Source: Phycicoccus elongatus Lp2
GTDB taxonomy: Bacteria > Actinomycetota > Actinomycetes > Actinomycetales > Dermatophilaceae
Assembly: GCF_000367525.1 (NCBI RefSeq)
Contig: NZ_HF570956.1
Span: 800,661 to 835,089, forward strand
DNA: 34,429 nt
Reading direction: 5' to 3'
The notes beneath the pieces are model-generated. The model saw only the letters and a program-made list of their open reading frames with translations, made no database searches and had not been told where the DNA came from. Every line of letters starts with the position of its first letter. Position 1 is the first letter of the stretch. This document shows positions 15,539 through 23,822 of the stretch, piece by piece. Position numbers and translations under genes: made by a program.

Positions 15539-16530
15539 CCGCACCCCCCCTCGGCGACCTCCTGGCCGGGCTGCGGGTCGTCTCCATACCGATGCGCGTG
15601 CGCTTCCGCGGCGTCACCCACCGCGAGGTCGCCCTCATCGAGGGGCCGGCGGGGTGGGGCGAGTTCGGCCCCTTTCTCGAGTACCCGCCGGCCGAGGCCG
15701 CCCGGTGGCTCGCCTCCGCCATCGAGAGTGCGTATGCCGCGCGGCCGGCCCCTCTCCGCGCCTCCGTCCCTGTCAACGCCACCATCCCGGCCGTCCCACC
15801 CGATGCTGTGGCCGCTGTGCTGCACCGTTTCCCGGGGTGCACGACAGCGAAAGTAAAGGTGGCCGAAGCCGGCCAGATGTTGGCCGACGACCTCGGCCGT
15901 GTGGCGGCCGTCCGTGATGCGATGGGACCAAGCGCTCGGATCCGGGTCGACGCCAATGGCGGGTGGTCCCTCACCGAGGCGACGGACGCTGTGGGGAGGC
16001 TCGCGGCATACGACCTGGAGTATGTGGAGCAACCCTGCGCCTCCGTCGAGGAACTTGCCGACCTGCGAAAAGCGCTGGCGCGCAACAGGATCGATGTACC
16101 CATCGCTGCCGACGAGTCGATCCGCAAGGCCGAGGATCCCCTGCGGGTCCGTGACCTCGAGGCAGCCGACCTGGTCGTCATCAAGGTCGCTCCCCTCGGG
16201 GGCGTCGCCAATGCCCTACGCATCGTCGCCGAGTGTGGCCTACCCGCCGTCGTGTCGTCCGCCCTCGACACCAGCGTCGGGATCTCCGCGGGCGTGGCGC
16301 TCGCGGCCGCCCTTCCCGTCCTCGACCACGCCTGTGGGCTCGGCACGGTGGGGCTCTTCGACGGCGATGTGACGACGGCCCCTCTCGTCCCGGTCGGAGG
16401 CCTGCTGCCACAGCGGCGGGTGACTCCCGACCCTGGCCTCCTGACGCACTGGGCCGCACCACCGCACCGCGTCGCCTGGTGGCGGGAACGCGTGGAGCAG
16501 GCGCACGGGTTGTTCCCAACCTCCCCTTGA
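15535..16530 (+). CDS. menC: o-Succinylbenzoate synthase MenC (actinobacterial type)
   Basis: Dehydratase that converts SHCHC to o-succinylbenzoate in menaquinone synthesis. The 331-residue protein has the short actinobacterial OSBS N-terminus (PMRVRFRGVTHREVALIEGP, GWGEFGPFLEYP). The superfamily residues are present: KVK at 106-108, Asp139 (RVDANGGW), Glu165 (VEQPC), Asp193 (AADESI) and Lys217 (VIKVAPLGG). This type is the MenC found in mycobacteria and relatives, so I assign the menaquinone role to this copy rather than to the enzyme at 9557-10675. GTG 15535 overlaps the VOC stop (GTGA). Octamer copies lie at 15732 and 16004. Confidence 0.92.
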   Translation: MTAPPLGDLLAGLRVVSIPMRVRFRGVTHREVALIEGPAGWGEFGPFLEYPPAEAARWLASAIESAYAARPAPLRASVPVNATIPAVPPDAVAAVLHRFPGCTTAKVKVAEAGQMLADDLGRVAAVRDAMGPSARIRVDANGGWSLTEATDAVGRLAAYDLEYVEQPCASVEELADLRKALARNRIDVPIAADESIRKAEDPLRVRDLEAADLVVIKVAPLGGVANALRIVAECGLPAVVSSALDTSVGISAGVALAAALPVLDHACGLGTVGLFDGDVTTAPLVPVGGLLPQRRVTPDPGLLTHWAAPPHRVAWWRERVEQAHGLFPTSP

Positions 16531-16548
16531 CCTGACAGGCTCGCCGTC

Positions 16549-17352
16549 ATGGTGGACATCCGGTGGATCTGGCTCTTCCTCGACACGGTCGAGACCGACC
16601 GCGGCCCATCGTGGGAGTTCTGGCGCCAGGTGACCCGCTCCGCGCTCTCGCCGACACGGGGCGAACGCGACCAGTTCGCGACCTTCCTGCCTGCCCACGG
16701 GGACCCGTGGATCAAGGTCCAGGCGGTGCAGACCGTGCCCGTGGGCCGCACCGGGGGCGTTCACCTCGACCTCGACGTCGACGACTCGCGCGTGGCGGCC
16801 GAGGAGGCCAAGGGCCTGGGGGCCCGCGAGGTCGGCACCTTCACCGACCCCGATCCGGACGGCGGACCCGACCGCGAGACCGTCGTCGTGATGACGACAC
16901 CGGCCGGGCAACTCTTCTGCTTCACGACCCACCGAGGTGAGCAGCGGCACCAGCATCGCGAGGATGAGCCCGACCTGCTCGACCAGGTCTGCCTCGACCT
17001 CGCCGAGGAGGACTTCGCCGTCGACGCCGTCTTCTGGCACGACCTGACCGGCTGGGACCTCGGGGCGGGAGGAGCGCACCGGGAGTTCCGCAGCCTGCGG
17101 CGACCCACCGGCATACCCGTCCGGCTGCTGGTCCAGCGAGTGGACGCGACGACATCGCCGCCTGGCGCCCACGTCGACCTCGCCTGCCTGGACCGGGCGG
17201 CAACCCGACGCCAACACGAGGGGCTCGGTGCGACGCACGTCGGTGACGGACCACGCTGGAGCGTCATGCGGGACCCGGTCGGCCGGATCTACTGCCTCAC
17301 CGACCGCGACGTCGTCACCGGAACCCTCGCCCCCGACCCCGTCAACCCCTAG
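16549..17352 (+). CDS. Two-domain VOC (glyoxalase-like) protein
   Basis: A 267-residue protein with two related glyoxalase-like halves. The first runs from IRWIWLFLDTVETDRGPSWEFW through GGVHLDLDVDD to TTPAGQLFCFTTH (about 5-127). The second starts at about 138 (LLDQVCLDLAEEDFAVDAVFW), contains GAHVDLACLD and ends RDPVGRIYCLTD. The second half repeats the H-x-D and aromatic-C signatures of the first, indicating internal duplication. Substrate unknown. It lies 18 bases after menC and 10 bases before the ATP-grasp gene, so it may join either unit. The octamer at 17109-17116 forces a rare ATA isoleucine codon. Confidence 0.82.
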   Translation: MVDIRWIWLFLDTVETDRGPSWEFWRQVTRSALSPTRGERDQFATFLPAHGDPWIKVQAVQTVPVGRTGGVHLDLDVDDSRVAAEEAKGLGAREVGTFTDPDPDGGPDRETVVVMTTPAGQLFCFTTHRGEQRHQHREDEPDLLDQVCLDLAEEDFAVDAVFWHDLTGWDLGAGGAHREFRSLRRPTGIPVRLLVQRVDATTSPPGAHVDLACLDRAATRRQHEGLGATHVGDGPRWSVMRDPVGRIYCLTDRDVVTGTLAPDPVNP

Positions 17353-17362
17353 GGTCGGGATC

Positions 17363-18586
17363 GTGAACATCGTCTTCGTCGAGCCGTCCTTCCCCGCCAA
17401 CCAGCGCCGGTTCGCCCTCGCCCTGGCATCCGTCGGCGCCAATGTCATCGGCGTCGGTGAGACCGACGAGTGGTCCCTCGACGAGGAACTGCGCTCGGCC
17501 CTCACCGGCTACTACCGCGTCTCCTCGGTGACCAACCTGCGCGAAATGACCGACGCCGTCCGCTGGGCCCAGAGTCGCTGCTGGGTCGACCGGCTGGAGG
17601 CGACGGTCGAGGCGCACACCATGGTGGCGGCGCAGGTCCGCGAGGCGTGCGGCATCCCCGGCACCTCGGTCCGGGCGACCTGGCTGTGCCGCGACAAGCC
17701 GTCGATGAAGGAGGCGCTACGCCAGGCCGGTGTCCCCACGGCGGCGTCGACCGCGGCCGACCACGCCGACGAGATCTGGGCCTTCGCCAAGGAGATCGGC
17801 TACCCGCTGATCCTCAAGCCTCGCGCCGGGGCCGGCGCCCAGGGCACGGTCCGGGTCGACAGCGACACGGACCTCGCCCATGCGATCACGGTGCTCGCCG
17901 CCACCGGTGCCACGTCGATCGCGGTCGAGGAGTTCGTCGAGGGGCACGAAGGCTTCTACGACACGATCGCCAAGGACAACCGGGTCGTCCACGACTGGAC
18001 CACGCACTACTACCCCAACGTCCTGGAGGCGATGCGCACCCGCTGGATCTCGCCGCAGTTCATCACCACCAACCGGATGGCCGACTCCTCCTTCTACACC
18101 GAGGTCGCCGAGCTCGGCCAGCGTGTCATCGAGGCCCTCGACATCGGCACGTCGGCCACCCACATGGAATGGTTCCACGGACCCAAGGGCCTGCGCTTCT
18201 CCGAAATCGGTTGTCGCCCACCGGGTGTCGGGTGTTGGGACCTGTATGCCGCGAGCAACGATGTCGACGTCTACCGCGAGTGGGCAAACATCGTCACCCA
18301 CGGCTCACCGATCCACGCCATGACCCGCCCCTACTCCGCCGGCATCATTGCGCTGCGTCCGGACCGGGACGGTCACATCTCCGGCTACTCGGGGATCGAG
18401 GAGATCCAGGCGCGTCACGGTGAGTGGGTCATCGACGGCCACTTCCCGCCGATCGGCCACTTCACGCAGCCCGTCGAGGCCGGCTACATGGCCAACGCCT
18501 ATGTGCGCCTGCGGCACCCCGACTACGACACCCTGCGGGGGATGCTCGATGATGTCGGCCGGACCATCAAGGTCCACGCCCACTGA
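17363..18586 (+). CDS. ATP-grasp domain carboxylate-amine ligase-like protein
   Basis: A 407-residue ATP-grasp enzyme of unknown substrate. An N-terminal Rossmann-like pre-grasp domain (MNIVFVEPSFPANQRRFALAL) precedes RDKPSMKEALRQAGVPTA at 110-127. ATP-binding lysine lies in YPLILKPRAGAGAQGTV (Lys152), the hinge in IAVEEFVEGHEGF (187-198), and the metal-binding pair in HMEWF (Glu269) and FSEIGCRPPG (Glu281). Such enzymes join a carboxylate to an amine or thiol through an acyl phosphate. The GTG start at 17363 begins at the conserved strand. It leads a four-gene unit with an S51-like hydrolase, a Fes-like esterase and an M20 peptidase. This suggests synthesis and turnover of a small peptide, amide or polymer. 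Confidence 0.85.
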   Translation: MNIVFVEPSFPANQRRFALALASVGANVIGVGETDEWSLDEELRSALTGYYRVSSVTNLREMTDAVRWAQSRCWVDRLEATVEAHTMVAAQVREACGIPGTSVRATWLCRDKPSMKEALRQAGVPTAASTAADHADEIWAFAKEIGYPLILKPRAGAGAQGTVRVDSDTDLAHAITVLAATGATSIAVEEFVEGHEGFYDTIAKDNRVVHDWTTHYYPNVLEAMRTRWISPQFITTNRMADSSFYTEVAELGQRVIEALDIGTSATHMEWFHGPKGLRFSEIGCRPPGVGCWDLYAASNDVDVYREWANIVTHGSPIHAMTRPYSAGIIALRPDRDGHISGYSGIEEIQARHGEWVIDGHFPPIGHFTQPVEAGYMANAYVRLRHPDYDTLRGMLDDVGRTIKVHAH

Positions 18587-18611
18587 CGCCGACGCTTCAC
18601 CCCACGAATCC

Positions 18612-19535
18612 ATGCGCACCATCCTGCTCGGACCCCAACGCTTCCAGGTGACCGCTCCGGCGGCCCTGCGCTCGCTGGGTGTCGACGGACCGGTCGCCAC
18701 CATCAACTCCGGGTGGGAGGAGCGCGAGGACGTCGTCGAGGAACTCGATGCCGCCCTCGACGGTCGGGCCGTGCACCTGCGCCTGCACCATCGGATGGAG
18801 GACGTCCTGGCCAAAGACCCCACCTTCGCCGCGTCGGCCCTCGCCTTCCGTGACCGTCACGACGACCTGCTGACCTCCTATCGCCTCCGCCTGCACCACG
18901 CCCTCGATGGGGTGTATGCCGTGCAGCGCCGGGCCGCTGCGGGCCACGGCCGGTCCTTCGGCGCCGTCGACGACGCCATCGAGGGGCTGCGCGCGATCGA
19001 CCAGTGGTACCTGCGGACCCTGCGCGTGCTCTATGAGGACATGCGCGAGGTCGCGCCCCTGGAGTCCAGCGGCGTCATCGGCTGGCACCGCGGTGAGATC
19101 GAAGCCCTCCTGAGCCGATGCGCGGTGCTCGTCATGCCAGGTGGCCATGTGGGGACGCTGCTGCGGACGCTGCGCCTCTTCGCCGTCGAGATCCCCGAGG
19201 CGATGCCGGTCATTGCCTGGTCGGCCGGGGCCATGGCCCTCACCGAGCGGGTTGTCCTCTTCCATGACCTCGGCCCGGAGGGAGCCTCCGAGACCGAGGT
19301 CCATGACGCCGGTCTCGGCCGCATCAAGGGGTTCATCGCGCTGCCGCACGCCCGCCGGCGCCTGCTCCTGGACGACAAGGCGAGGTGCTCGGTCTTCGCC
19401 CGTCGGTTCATGGAGCGACATTGCGTGTTGCTCGACGACGGAGTGATTCTCGAGATCGACGCCGAGGGGGCGCTCCCGGCCGGTGCCCGGGTGCTCGGCC
19501 TCGACGGGGCCATCCACGAGGTGCAGCCCCGGTGA
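18612..19535 (+). CDS. Peptidase S51 / type 1 GATase-like hydrolase with extra N-terminal region
   Basis: A 307-residue protein. Its C-terminal half resembles the class I glutamine amidotransferase-like fold of peptidase E and cyanophycinase. AVLVMPGGHVGTLLRTL (171-187) is followed by the nucleophile elbow VIAWSAGAMAL with Ser204 in place of the GATase cysteine. ALPHARRRLLLDDKAR (243-258) places a histidine where S51 enzymes have the catalytic one. Residues 60-160 are a long helical region not usual in S51. It begins 25 bases after the ATP-grasp gene and overlaps the esterase start (GTGA). S51 enzymes cleave aspartyl peptides or cyanophycin; the substrate here is unknown. Confidence 0.72.
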   Translation: MRTILLGPQRFQVTAPAALRSLGVDGPVATINSGWEEREDVVEELDAALDGRAVHLRLHHRMEDVLAKDPTFAASALAFRDRHDDLLTSYRLRLHHALDGVYAVQRRAAAGHGRSFGAVDDAIEGLRAIDQWYLRTLRVLYEDMREVAPLESSGVIGWHRGEIEALLSRCAVLVMPGGHVGTLLRTLRLFAVEIPEAMPVIAWSAGAMALTERVVLFHDLGPEGASETEVHDAGLGRIKGFIALPHARRRLLLDDKARCSVFARRFMERHCVLLDDGVILEIDAEGALPAGARVLGLDGAIHEVQPR

Positions 19536-20719
19536 GCGCCGAGACCTTCCGCACGCCGGGCGGCCTGCGCCGACGCGCCCAGAAACTGGAGATCAACAAG
19601 TTGCGCGACCGGGGGCCGGTCGACGAGGAACTCGTCGACCGCTTCCTGGCACGTCACCAGGTGCCGATCATCGAGGGGGAGCGCGCTACCTTCCTCTACC
19701 GCGGCGACGCGGACGAGGTGTGGGTGCGTCACCGTGTCGTCGGCCTGCCCGATCCGCTCCCACTACGGCGGATCGGCTCCTCGAGCCTCTGGGCCGCGAC
19801 CTGTGACCTGCCCACCGGGTCGCGGGTGGAGTACCAACTCGAAACGCGCCGGGGAGACCACTACGAGCGCTTCAACGACCCGCTCAACCCGCGGCTCGCG
19901 GCCTCGCCGCTCGGCTCCAGCTCGGTGTGCGCCGCCATCGGGTATGCCGTGCCAGAGTGGGTGCACCACGATCCGGAGGCCCGCGAGGGTGAACTGGTCA
20001 GTGAGGTGGTCCGGTCCAAGGCTCTGCGCCGCGACCAGGAGGTGCTGCTCTACCTCCCCGCCCGATTCAACCGAGCGGCTCGCTACCCGCTCCTCATCGT
20101 CCACGACGGCACCGACTACCTCGGCTACACGATGATGCAAACCGTATTGGACAACCTCATTCACCGGCTCGACATCGCGCCGATGATCGTGGCCTTCGTG
20201 CCGCCGCGTGATCGCCTCAAGGAGTACCCCAACCACGCGCCGCACGCGCGCTTCATCGCGCGCGAGCTCCTGCCTCTGCTCACCGAGCGATTTCCGCTGC
20301 AGGACAACCCCTCCGGTCGCACGCTCATGGGATCAAGCTTCGGCGGCATCGCGGCCCTTTCGACGGCGGTCCGCTACCCCGGGGTCTTCGGCTCCCTCTT
20401 CCTCCAGTCGGCCTCACTGGTCTTCACCGACATCGGCACCGACCACGGCGGTGGTCCTGCCTTCGACCCGGTCGTGAAGTTCATGAACAAGTACCGCGCC
20501 AAGCCGACCGCCCCTGTGGATCGCATCTTCATGACCTGCGGGATCTATGAGCCCCTCATCACGCCCAACCGCTCGATGGTCCCGGTCTTCCGGTCGACGG
20601 GGATGACGGTGAAGTACACAGAGGCCCGGGACGGTCACAACTGGGAGAACTGGCGCGATCAACTGCGCGACGGCCTGTCCTGGTTGCATCCGGGGCCGCA
20701 GCTCTTCGTCTACGAGTGA
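19532..20719 (+). CDS. Fes-like (enterochelin esterase family) alpha/beta hydrolase
   Basis: A 395-residue serine hydrolase with the two-part layout of enterochelin esterases. An N-terminal beta-sandwich-like region (ATFLYRGDADEVWVRHRVVG; SSLWAATCDLPTGSRVEYQL) lies at about 52-104. An esterase-D-type alpha/beta domain begins at about 158 (VRSKALRRDQEVLLYLPA). The nucleophile is Ser269 in LMGSSFGG and the catalytic histidine is His369 in RDGHNWENWRDQL, matching the Fes pattern. No siderophore genes are present here, so an iron role is not supported. A general ester- or amide-cleaving role in the surrounding operon is likelier. GTG 19532 overlaps the previous stop, and its own stop overlaps the M20 gene. 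Confidence 0.82.
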   Translation: MSAETFRTPGGLRRRAQKLEINKLRDRGPVDEELVDRFLARHQVPIIEGERATFLYRGDADEVWVRHRVVGLPDPLPLRRIGSSSLWAATCDLPTGSRVEYQLETRRGDHYERFNDPLNPRLAASPLGSSSVCAAIGYAVPEWVHHDPEAREGELVSEVVRSKALRRDQEVLLYLPARFNRAARYPLLIVHDGTDYLGYTMMQTVLDNLIHRLDIAPMIVAFVPPRDRLKEYPNHAPHARFIARELLPLLTERFPLQDNPSGRTLMGSSFGGIAALSTAVRYPGVFGSLFLQSASLVFTDIGTDHGGGPAFDPVVKFMNKYRAKPTAPVDRIFMTCGIYEPLITPNRSMVPVFRSTGMTVKYTEARDGHNWENWRDQLRDGLSWLHPGPQLFVYE

Positions 20720-22086
20720 GGACGCCCATGGTGGATTCAGCGGTGCAGGAGTCGCTGCGGCAGGCCGTTGCCTCCCGTATGCCGTGGGTGCGTGACGAGC
20801 TCGCCACTCTCGTCGCCTTCCGTTCGGTCGCCAACCCCGCCATCGAGCCGGCCGAGGAGTGTGTCGCGGCGGCGCGGCGGGTCGAAGACTTGGTGCGCGA
20901 CAGCGGTTTTGAGCAGGTTGAGGCCGTCGATGCGCCGGACGGCTCGATCGCCGTCTGTGCCCGCTCGCCACGTGCTGGCCGTCCGTCAGTGCTCCTCTAT
21001 GCCCACCATGATGTCGTGCCGGCCGGTGACCCCAGTGACTGGGACAGCGACCCGTGGACCCTCACCGAACGGGACGGACGCTGGTTCGCGCGCGGGGCCG
21101 CCGACTGCAAGGGCAACTTCCTCGCCCTGTTGCTCGCCCTGCGGTCGGTGCGAGAAGTCCTGGGGGAGTGGCCGATCGAGATCGCCATGGTCGTCGAGGG
21201 TTCGGAGGAGCAAAGCAGCGGCGGCATGGAGGCCATCGCCCGGGCGCGACCCGAGCTCGTCGCCGCCGACGCGATCGTCCTGGCCGACACCGGCAACGTC
21301 GAGGCCGGCCTCCCGACCCTGACGACCTCGCTGCGGGGGACCGGCAGCGTGCTCGTGACCGTGCGCACGATGGATCACGCAGCGCACTCGGGAATGTTCG
21401 GCGGTGCTGCTCCGGATGCCTTGCAGGCCCTGCTCATGGGCCTGGCCACTCTGCGTGATGCCGAGGGTGAGACGACGATCGACGGACTGGACCATACCGG
21501 CACCTGGCGTGGCGCCCCCGTCGACGCCTCGCGATTCCGCCACGACGTGGGTGCCCTCGACGGCGTGGGTCCGCTCGGGGGCGATGACACCATCGCCGAC
21601 CGCCTCTGGGCCCGTCCAGCCGCCACGGTGCTCGCCATCGACGCCCCACCGATCGCGCAGGTCACGGCCGCAGTGCAGGGCGAGGCCCGTGCGGTCGTCA
21701 ACCTCCGCGTCCCAGCCGACATGGATCCCGCTGTGGCACAGCAACTTCTCATCGACCATCTGCACCGCCACATCCCCTGGGGATTGGTGGAGACCCAACC
21801 CGTCTCCCTCGGGCGCGGCTTCCGCGCGCGCACCGACGGCCCGGCGTATGCCGCGATGAGGCAATCCATGCAGACTGCCTTCGGGTTCGAGCCGGTCACG
21901 ACCGGTCAGGGCGGATCGATCCCCCTTGCCGTCGCCCTCGCGCAGTTGCACCCCGAGGCCGAGATCATGCTCCTGGGCGTCGAAGAACCCGCGTCGCGGA
22001 TCCACGCCACCAACGAGAGCGTCGATCCGCGCGAACTGGAGCGCACGGCATACGCCCTCGCCCTGTTCCTGCTCGAACTGGCCTGA
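20716..22086 (+). CDS. M20 family metallopeptidase (dipeptidase-like)
   Basis: A 456-residue zinc peptidase of the M20 dipeptidase/deacylase family. The metal-binding H-x-D appears as LLYAHHDVVPAG (His97, Asp99). The bridging aspartate lies in ARGAADCKGN (Asp130; the usual DDKG is DCKG here), and the catalytic Glu-Glu in VVEGSEEQSSGG (163-165). A dimerisation domain starts near 210 with TMDHAAHSGMFGG. It could cleave dipeptides or N-acyl amino acids. As last gene of the ATP-grasp/S51/esterase unit it probably degrades the product; a desuccinylase role for the racemase pathway is a weaker option. GTG 20716 overlaps the esterase stop; ATG 20728 is an alternative. Confidence 0.88.
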   Translation: MRTPMVDSAVQESLRQAVASRMPWVRDELATLVAFRSVANPAIEPAEECVAAARRVEDLVRDSGFEQVEAVDAPDGSIAVCARSPRAGRPSVLLYAHHDVVPAGDPSDWDSDPWTLTERDGRWFARGAADCKGNFLALLLALRSVREVLGEWPIEIAMVVEGSEEQSSGGMEAIARARPELVAADAIVLADTGNVEAGLPTLTTSLRGTGSVLVTVRTMDHAAHSGMFGGAAPDALQALLMGLATLRDAEGETTIDGLDHTGTWRGAPVDASRFRHDVGALDGVGPLGGDDTIADRLWARPAATVLAIDAPPIAQVTAAVQGEARAVVNLRVPADMDPAVAQQLLIDHLHRHIPWGLVETQPVSLGRGFRARTDGPAYAAMRQSMQTAFGFEPVTTGQGGSIPLAVALAQLHPEAEIMLLGVEEPASRIHATNESVDPRELERTAYALALFLLELA

Positions 22087-22089
22087 CGC

Positions 22090-23490
22090 TCAGTCGAACT
22101 CGAGTCCGAGCAGTGCGTTCTCCACAACCTCGGACAGGGCCGGGTGGATCCAGTACTGCCCCCGCGCGACCTCGTGGACGTCCTGTCCGAAGGACGCCGC
22201 CTGGATGAGGGGCTGGATGACGGTCGAGGCCTGCGGGCCGATGCAGTGCGCGGCGAGAACGCGCCGGGTGACGGGACTCGCGTGCACGGTGAGGAAGCCG
22301 CCGACGTCCTCGAGGGCCCAGCCGTAGGCGATGTCGCCATAGCGCTGGGTCTTGGTGACGTATGCCGTGCCGCTCGCCTCCAGCTCGGCGGCGGTCGGTC
22401 CGAAGGCCGCCACCTGCGGATGGCCGAAGACCGCGTGGGGGACGAAGCGGTGGTCGGACTCCTGAGGCGCCGCGTCGAGACGGCCGAAGGCGACGGCCAG
22501 GTTGTGGGCGACCACGCGCGCCTCGTGATTGGCGACGTGCTTGAGCTGCCAGTGGCTGGACACGTCGCCGAGCGCCCAGACGCCCTCGACGCTGGTGCGC
22601 TGCTGTGCGTCGACGACCACGTGGCCCTCCTCGTCGAGGGCGATGCCGCCGGCGGTGACGTCGAGCCGGTCACCATTGGGGACCCGCCCCGTCGCCAGCA
22701 GGACGACGTCGGCGTCGATGGTTGCGCGCCCCTGAGGCCCGGTGACCTCCAGCTGCCACGTGCCGGCCTCGGTGCGGTGCGCGGCGTTCACCCCTGTCGA
22801 CACCCGAAGGTCGTAGCGCTCACCGGCGAGGGCTGTGTAGCGCTTGGCGACTTCGGCCTCTTCCTTGCTGAGAACCGTTGCGCTGCGCTGGATCTGGGTC
22901 ACCTCGACGCCCAGTGCGCTGAAGACGTGGGCGAACTCGCACCCCACGAAGCCGCCGCCGACGATGGCCATCCGCTTCGGCAGGGTGTCCAGCCGCATGA
23001 TGGTGTCGCTGGTGTGCAGCCCGCGGCTCGGGTCCGGCTCGCGCAGGCCGTCGACGGGGAGACCGTTGGCCCGTGATCCAGCGGCGACGACGATCCGGTC
23101 GGCGCTGACCTGCCCGCCGGTCGACAGCGCGACGGTGCGGTCACCGACGAAACGGGCGGTCGCGGCATACACGGTGACGAAGTCCTGGCTGCGGCGATAG
23201 GCCTCGCCGCCGCTCGCGATGGGGTCGATGCGGCCGAAGATGCGGTCCCGGATGGCCGGCCAGTTGACCGTCGGCTTGGGGAAGGTGACGCCGAGGCGGT
23301 CGCTCTCGCGAGCCTCGACGATCCGATCGGCCGGCAGGACGTACATCTTCGTCGGGATGCAGCCGACGTTGAGGCAGGTGCCGCCGAAGCGACCTTCCTC
23401 GACGATCGCGATGTCGAGGCCCTCGAGTTCCGGGGTGATGACGGAGTTCCCCGAGCCCGTCCCGATGATGAGCAGGTTGTGGTGCGGCAT
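22090..23490 (-). CDS. mtr: Mycothione reductase
   Basis: Flavoprotein disulfide reductase that reduces mycothione to mycothiol with NADPH. FAD-binding LLIIGTGSGN lies at the N-terminus. The redox-active pair Cys39/Cys44 is in GGTCLNVGCIPTK. NAD(P)-binding MAIVGGGFVGCEFAH follows in the middle, and HPALSEVVENAL near the end supplies the His-Glu pair. The 466-residue length and the NSVITPELEG start are typical of Mtr rather than lipoamide dehydrogenase. It marks the host as a mycothiol-producing actinobacterium. It converges with the M20 gene with only three bases between stop codons. The start codon lies inside an octamer copy (23485-23492). Confidence 0.93.
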   Translation of the reverse strand: MPHHNLLIIGTGSGNSVITPELEGLDIAIVEEGRFGGTCLNVGCIPTKMYVLPADRIVEARESDRLGVTFPKPTVNWPAIRDRIFGRIDPIASGGEAYRRSQDFVTVYAATARFVGDRTVALSTGGQVSADRIVVAAGSRANGLPVDGLREPDPSRGLHTSDTIMRLDTLPKRMAIVGGGFVGCEFAHVFSALGVEVTQIQRSATVLSKEEAEVAKRYTALAGERYDLRVSTGVNAAHRTEAGTWQLEVTGPQGRATIDADVVLLATGRVPNGDRLDVTAGGIALDEEGHVVVDAQQRTSVEGVWALGDVSSHWQLKHVANHEARVVAHNLAVAFGRLDAAPQESDHRFVPHAVFGHPQVAAFGPTAAELEASGTAYVTKTQRYGDIAYGWALEDVGGFLTVHASPVTRRVLAAHCIGPQASTVIQPLIQAASFGQDVHEVARGQYWIHPALSEVVENALLGLEFD

Positions 23491-23507
23491 ACCGGGCAGC
23501 GTAGGCC

Positions 23508-23548
23508 GTCGTCCACAGGTGACAGCGGGCCAGGTGTGTCGTCCACAG
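23508..23548. repeat. Direct repeat GTCGTCCACAG, two copies 30 bases apart
   Basis: Identical 11-base copies at 23508-23518 and 23538-23548 lie in the 110-base divergent gap between mtr and the small helical gene. The shared TCGTCCACA differs at one base from the actinobacterial DnaA box TTGTCCACA. They could be an operator pair for either gene. Nothing else is seen in this gap. Confidence 0.4.
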
Positions 23549-23600
23549 TGCTGGCTGGTGCCAGTGGCTGCCGCCCGGCCAGTGCTGATCCGCTGTCGCC

Positions 23601-23822
23601 ATGACGACCGACGAACTCTCCCGACATGCCCTGTCCTTCGATCTTGCGGCGGATCAGTTCCGTGAGCGTGCCGCCGAACTGCAGCGTCTCCCGCCCGCGT
23701 TCGGCGGCCCCGTGCTCGGTGGACGGGAGGCCGATCTCATGGACGAGTGCCGTGAGCAGGCCCTCGCGATCGCGCGCATGATGTCGGCCGTCGCCGACCT
23801 GGCGAGGCGGCTGGCGGCATGA
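23601..23822 (+). CDS. Small helical protein (WXG100/EspC-like candidate)
   Basis: A 73-residue, cysteine-free protein predicted to be two helices around a central FGGPVLGG turn (residues 34-41). The N-terminal helix (LSFDLAADQFRERAAELQRL) and the C-terminal one (DECREQALAIARMMSAVADLARR) give a helical hairpin. Size, a turn near the middle and a downstream partner with an N-terminal helical domain recall WXG100/EspC-type proteins of type VII secretion. There is no WXG motif, so the link is tentative. Its stop overlaps the lipase-like gene (ATGA), indicating co-translation. No secretion ATPase is in the window. Confidence 0.6.
   Translation: MTTDELSRHALSFDLAADQFRERAAELQRLPPAFGGPVLGGREADLMDECREQALAIARMMSAVADLARRLAA

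Noticed and set aside
18612-19535. True cyanophycinase
   Set aside because: Only the nucleophile and histidine regions are alike; no cyanophycin synthetase is nearby and the N-terminal half differs.
19532-20719. Siderophore esterase of an iron-uptake locus
   Set aside because: No siderophore synthesis, transporter or iron box is present around it.
23508-23548. Replication origin
   Set aside because: Only two imperfect DnaA-like boxes, no AT-rich element, and no dnaA, dnaN or gyr genes nearby.
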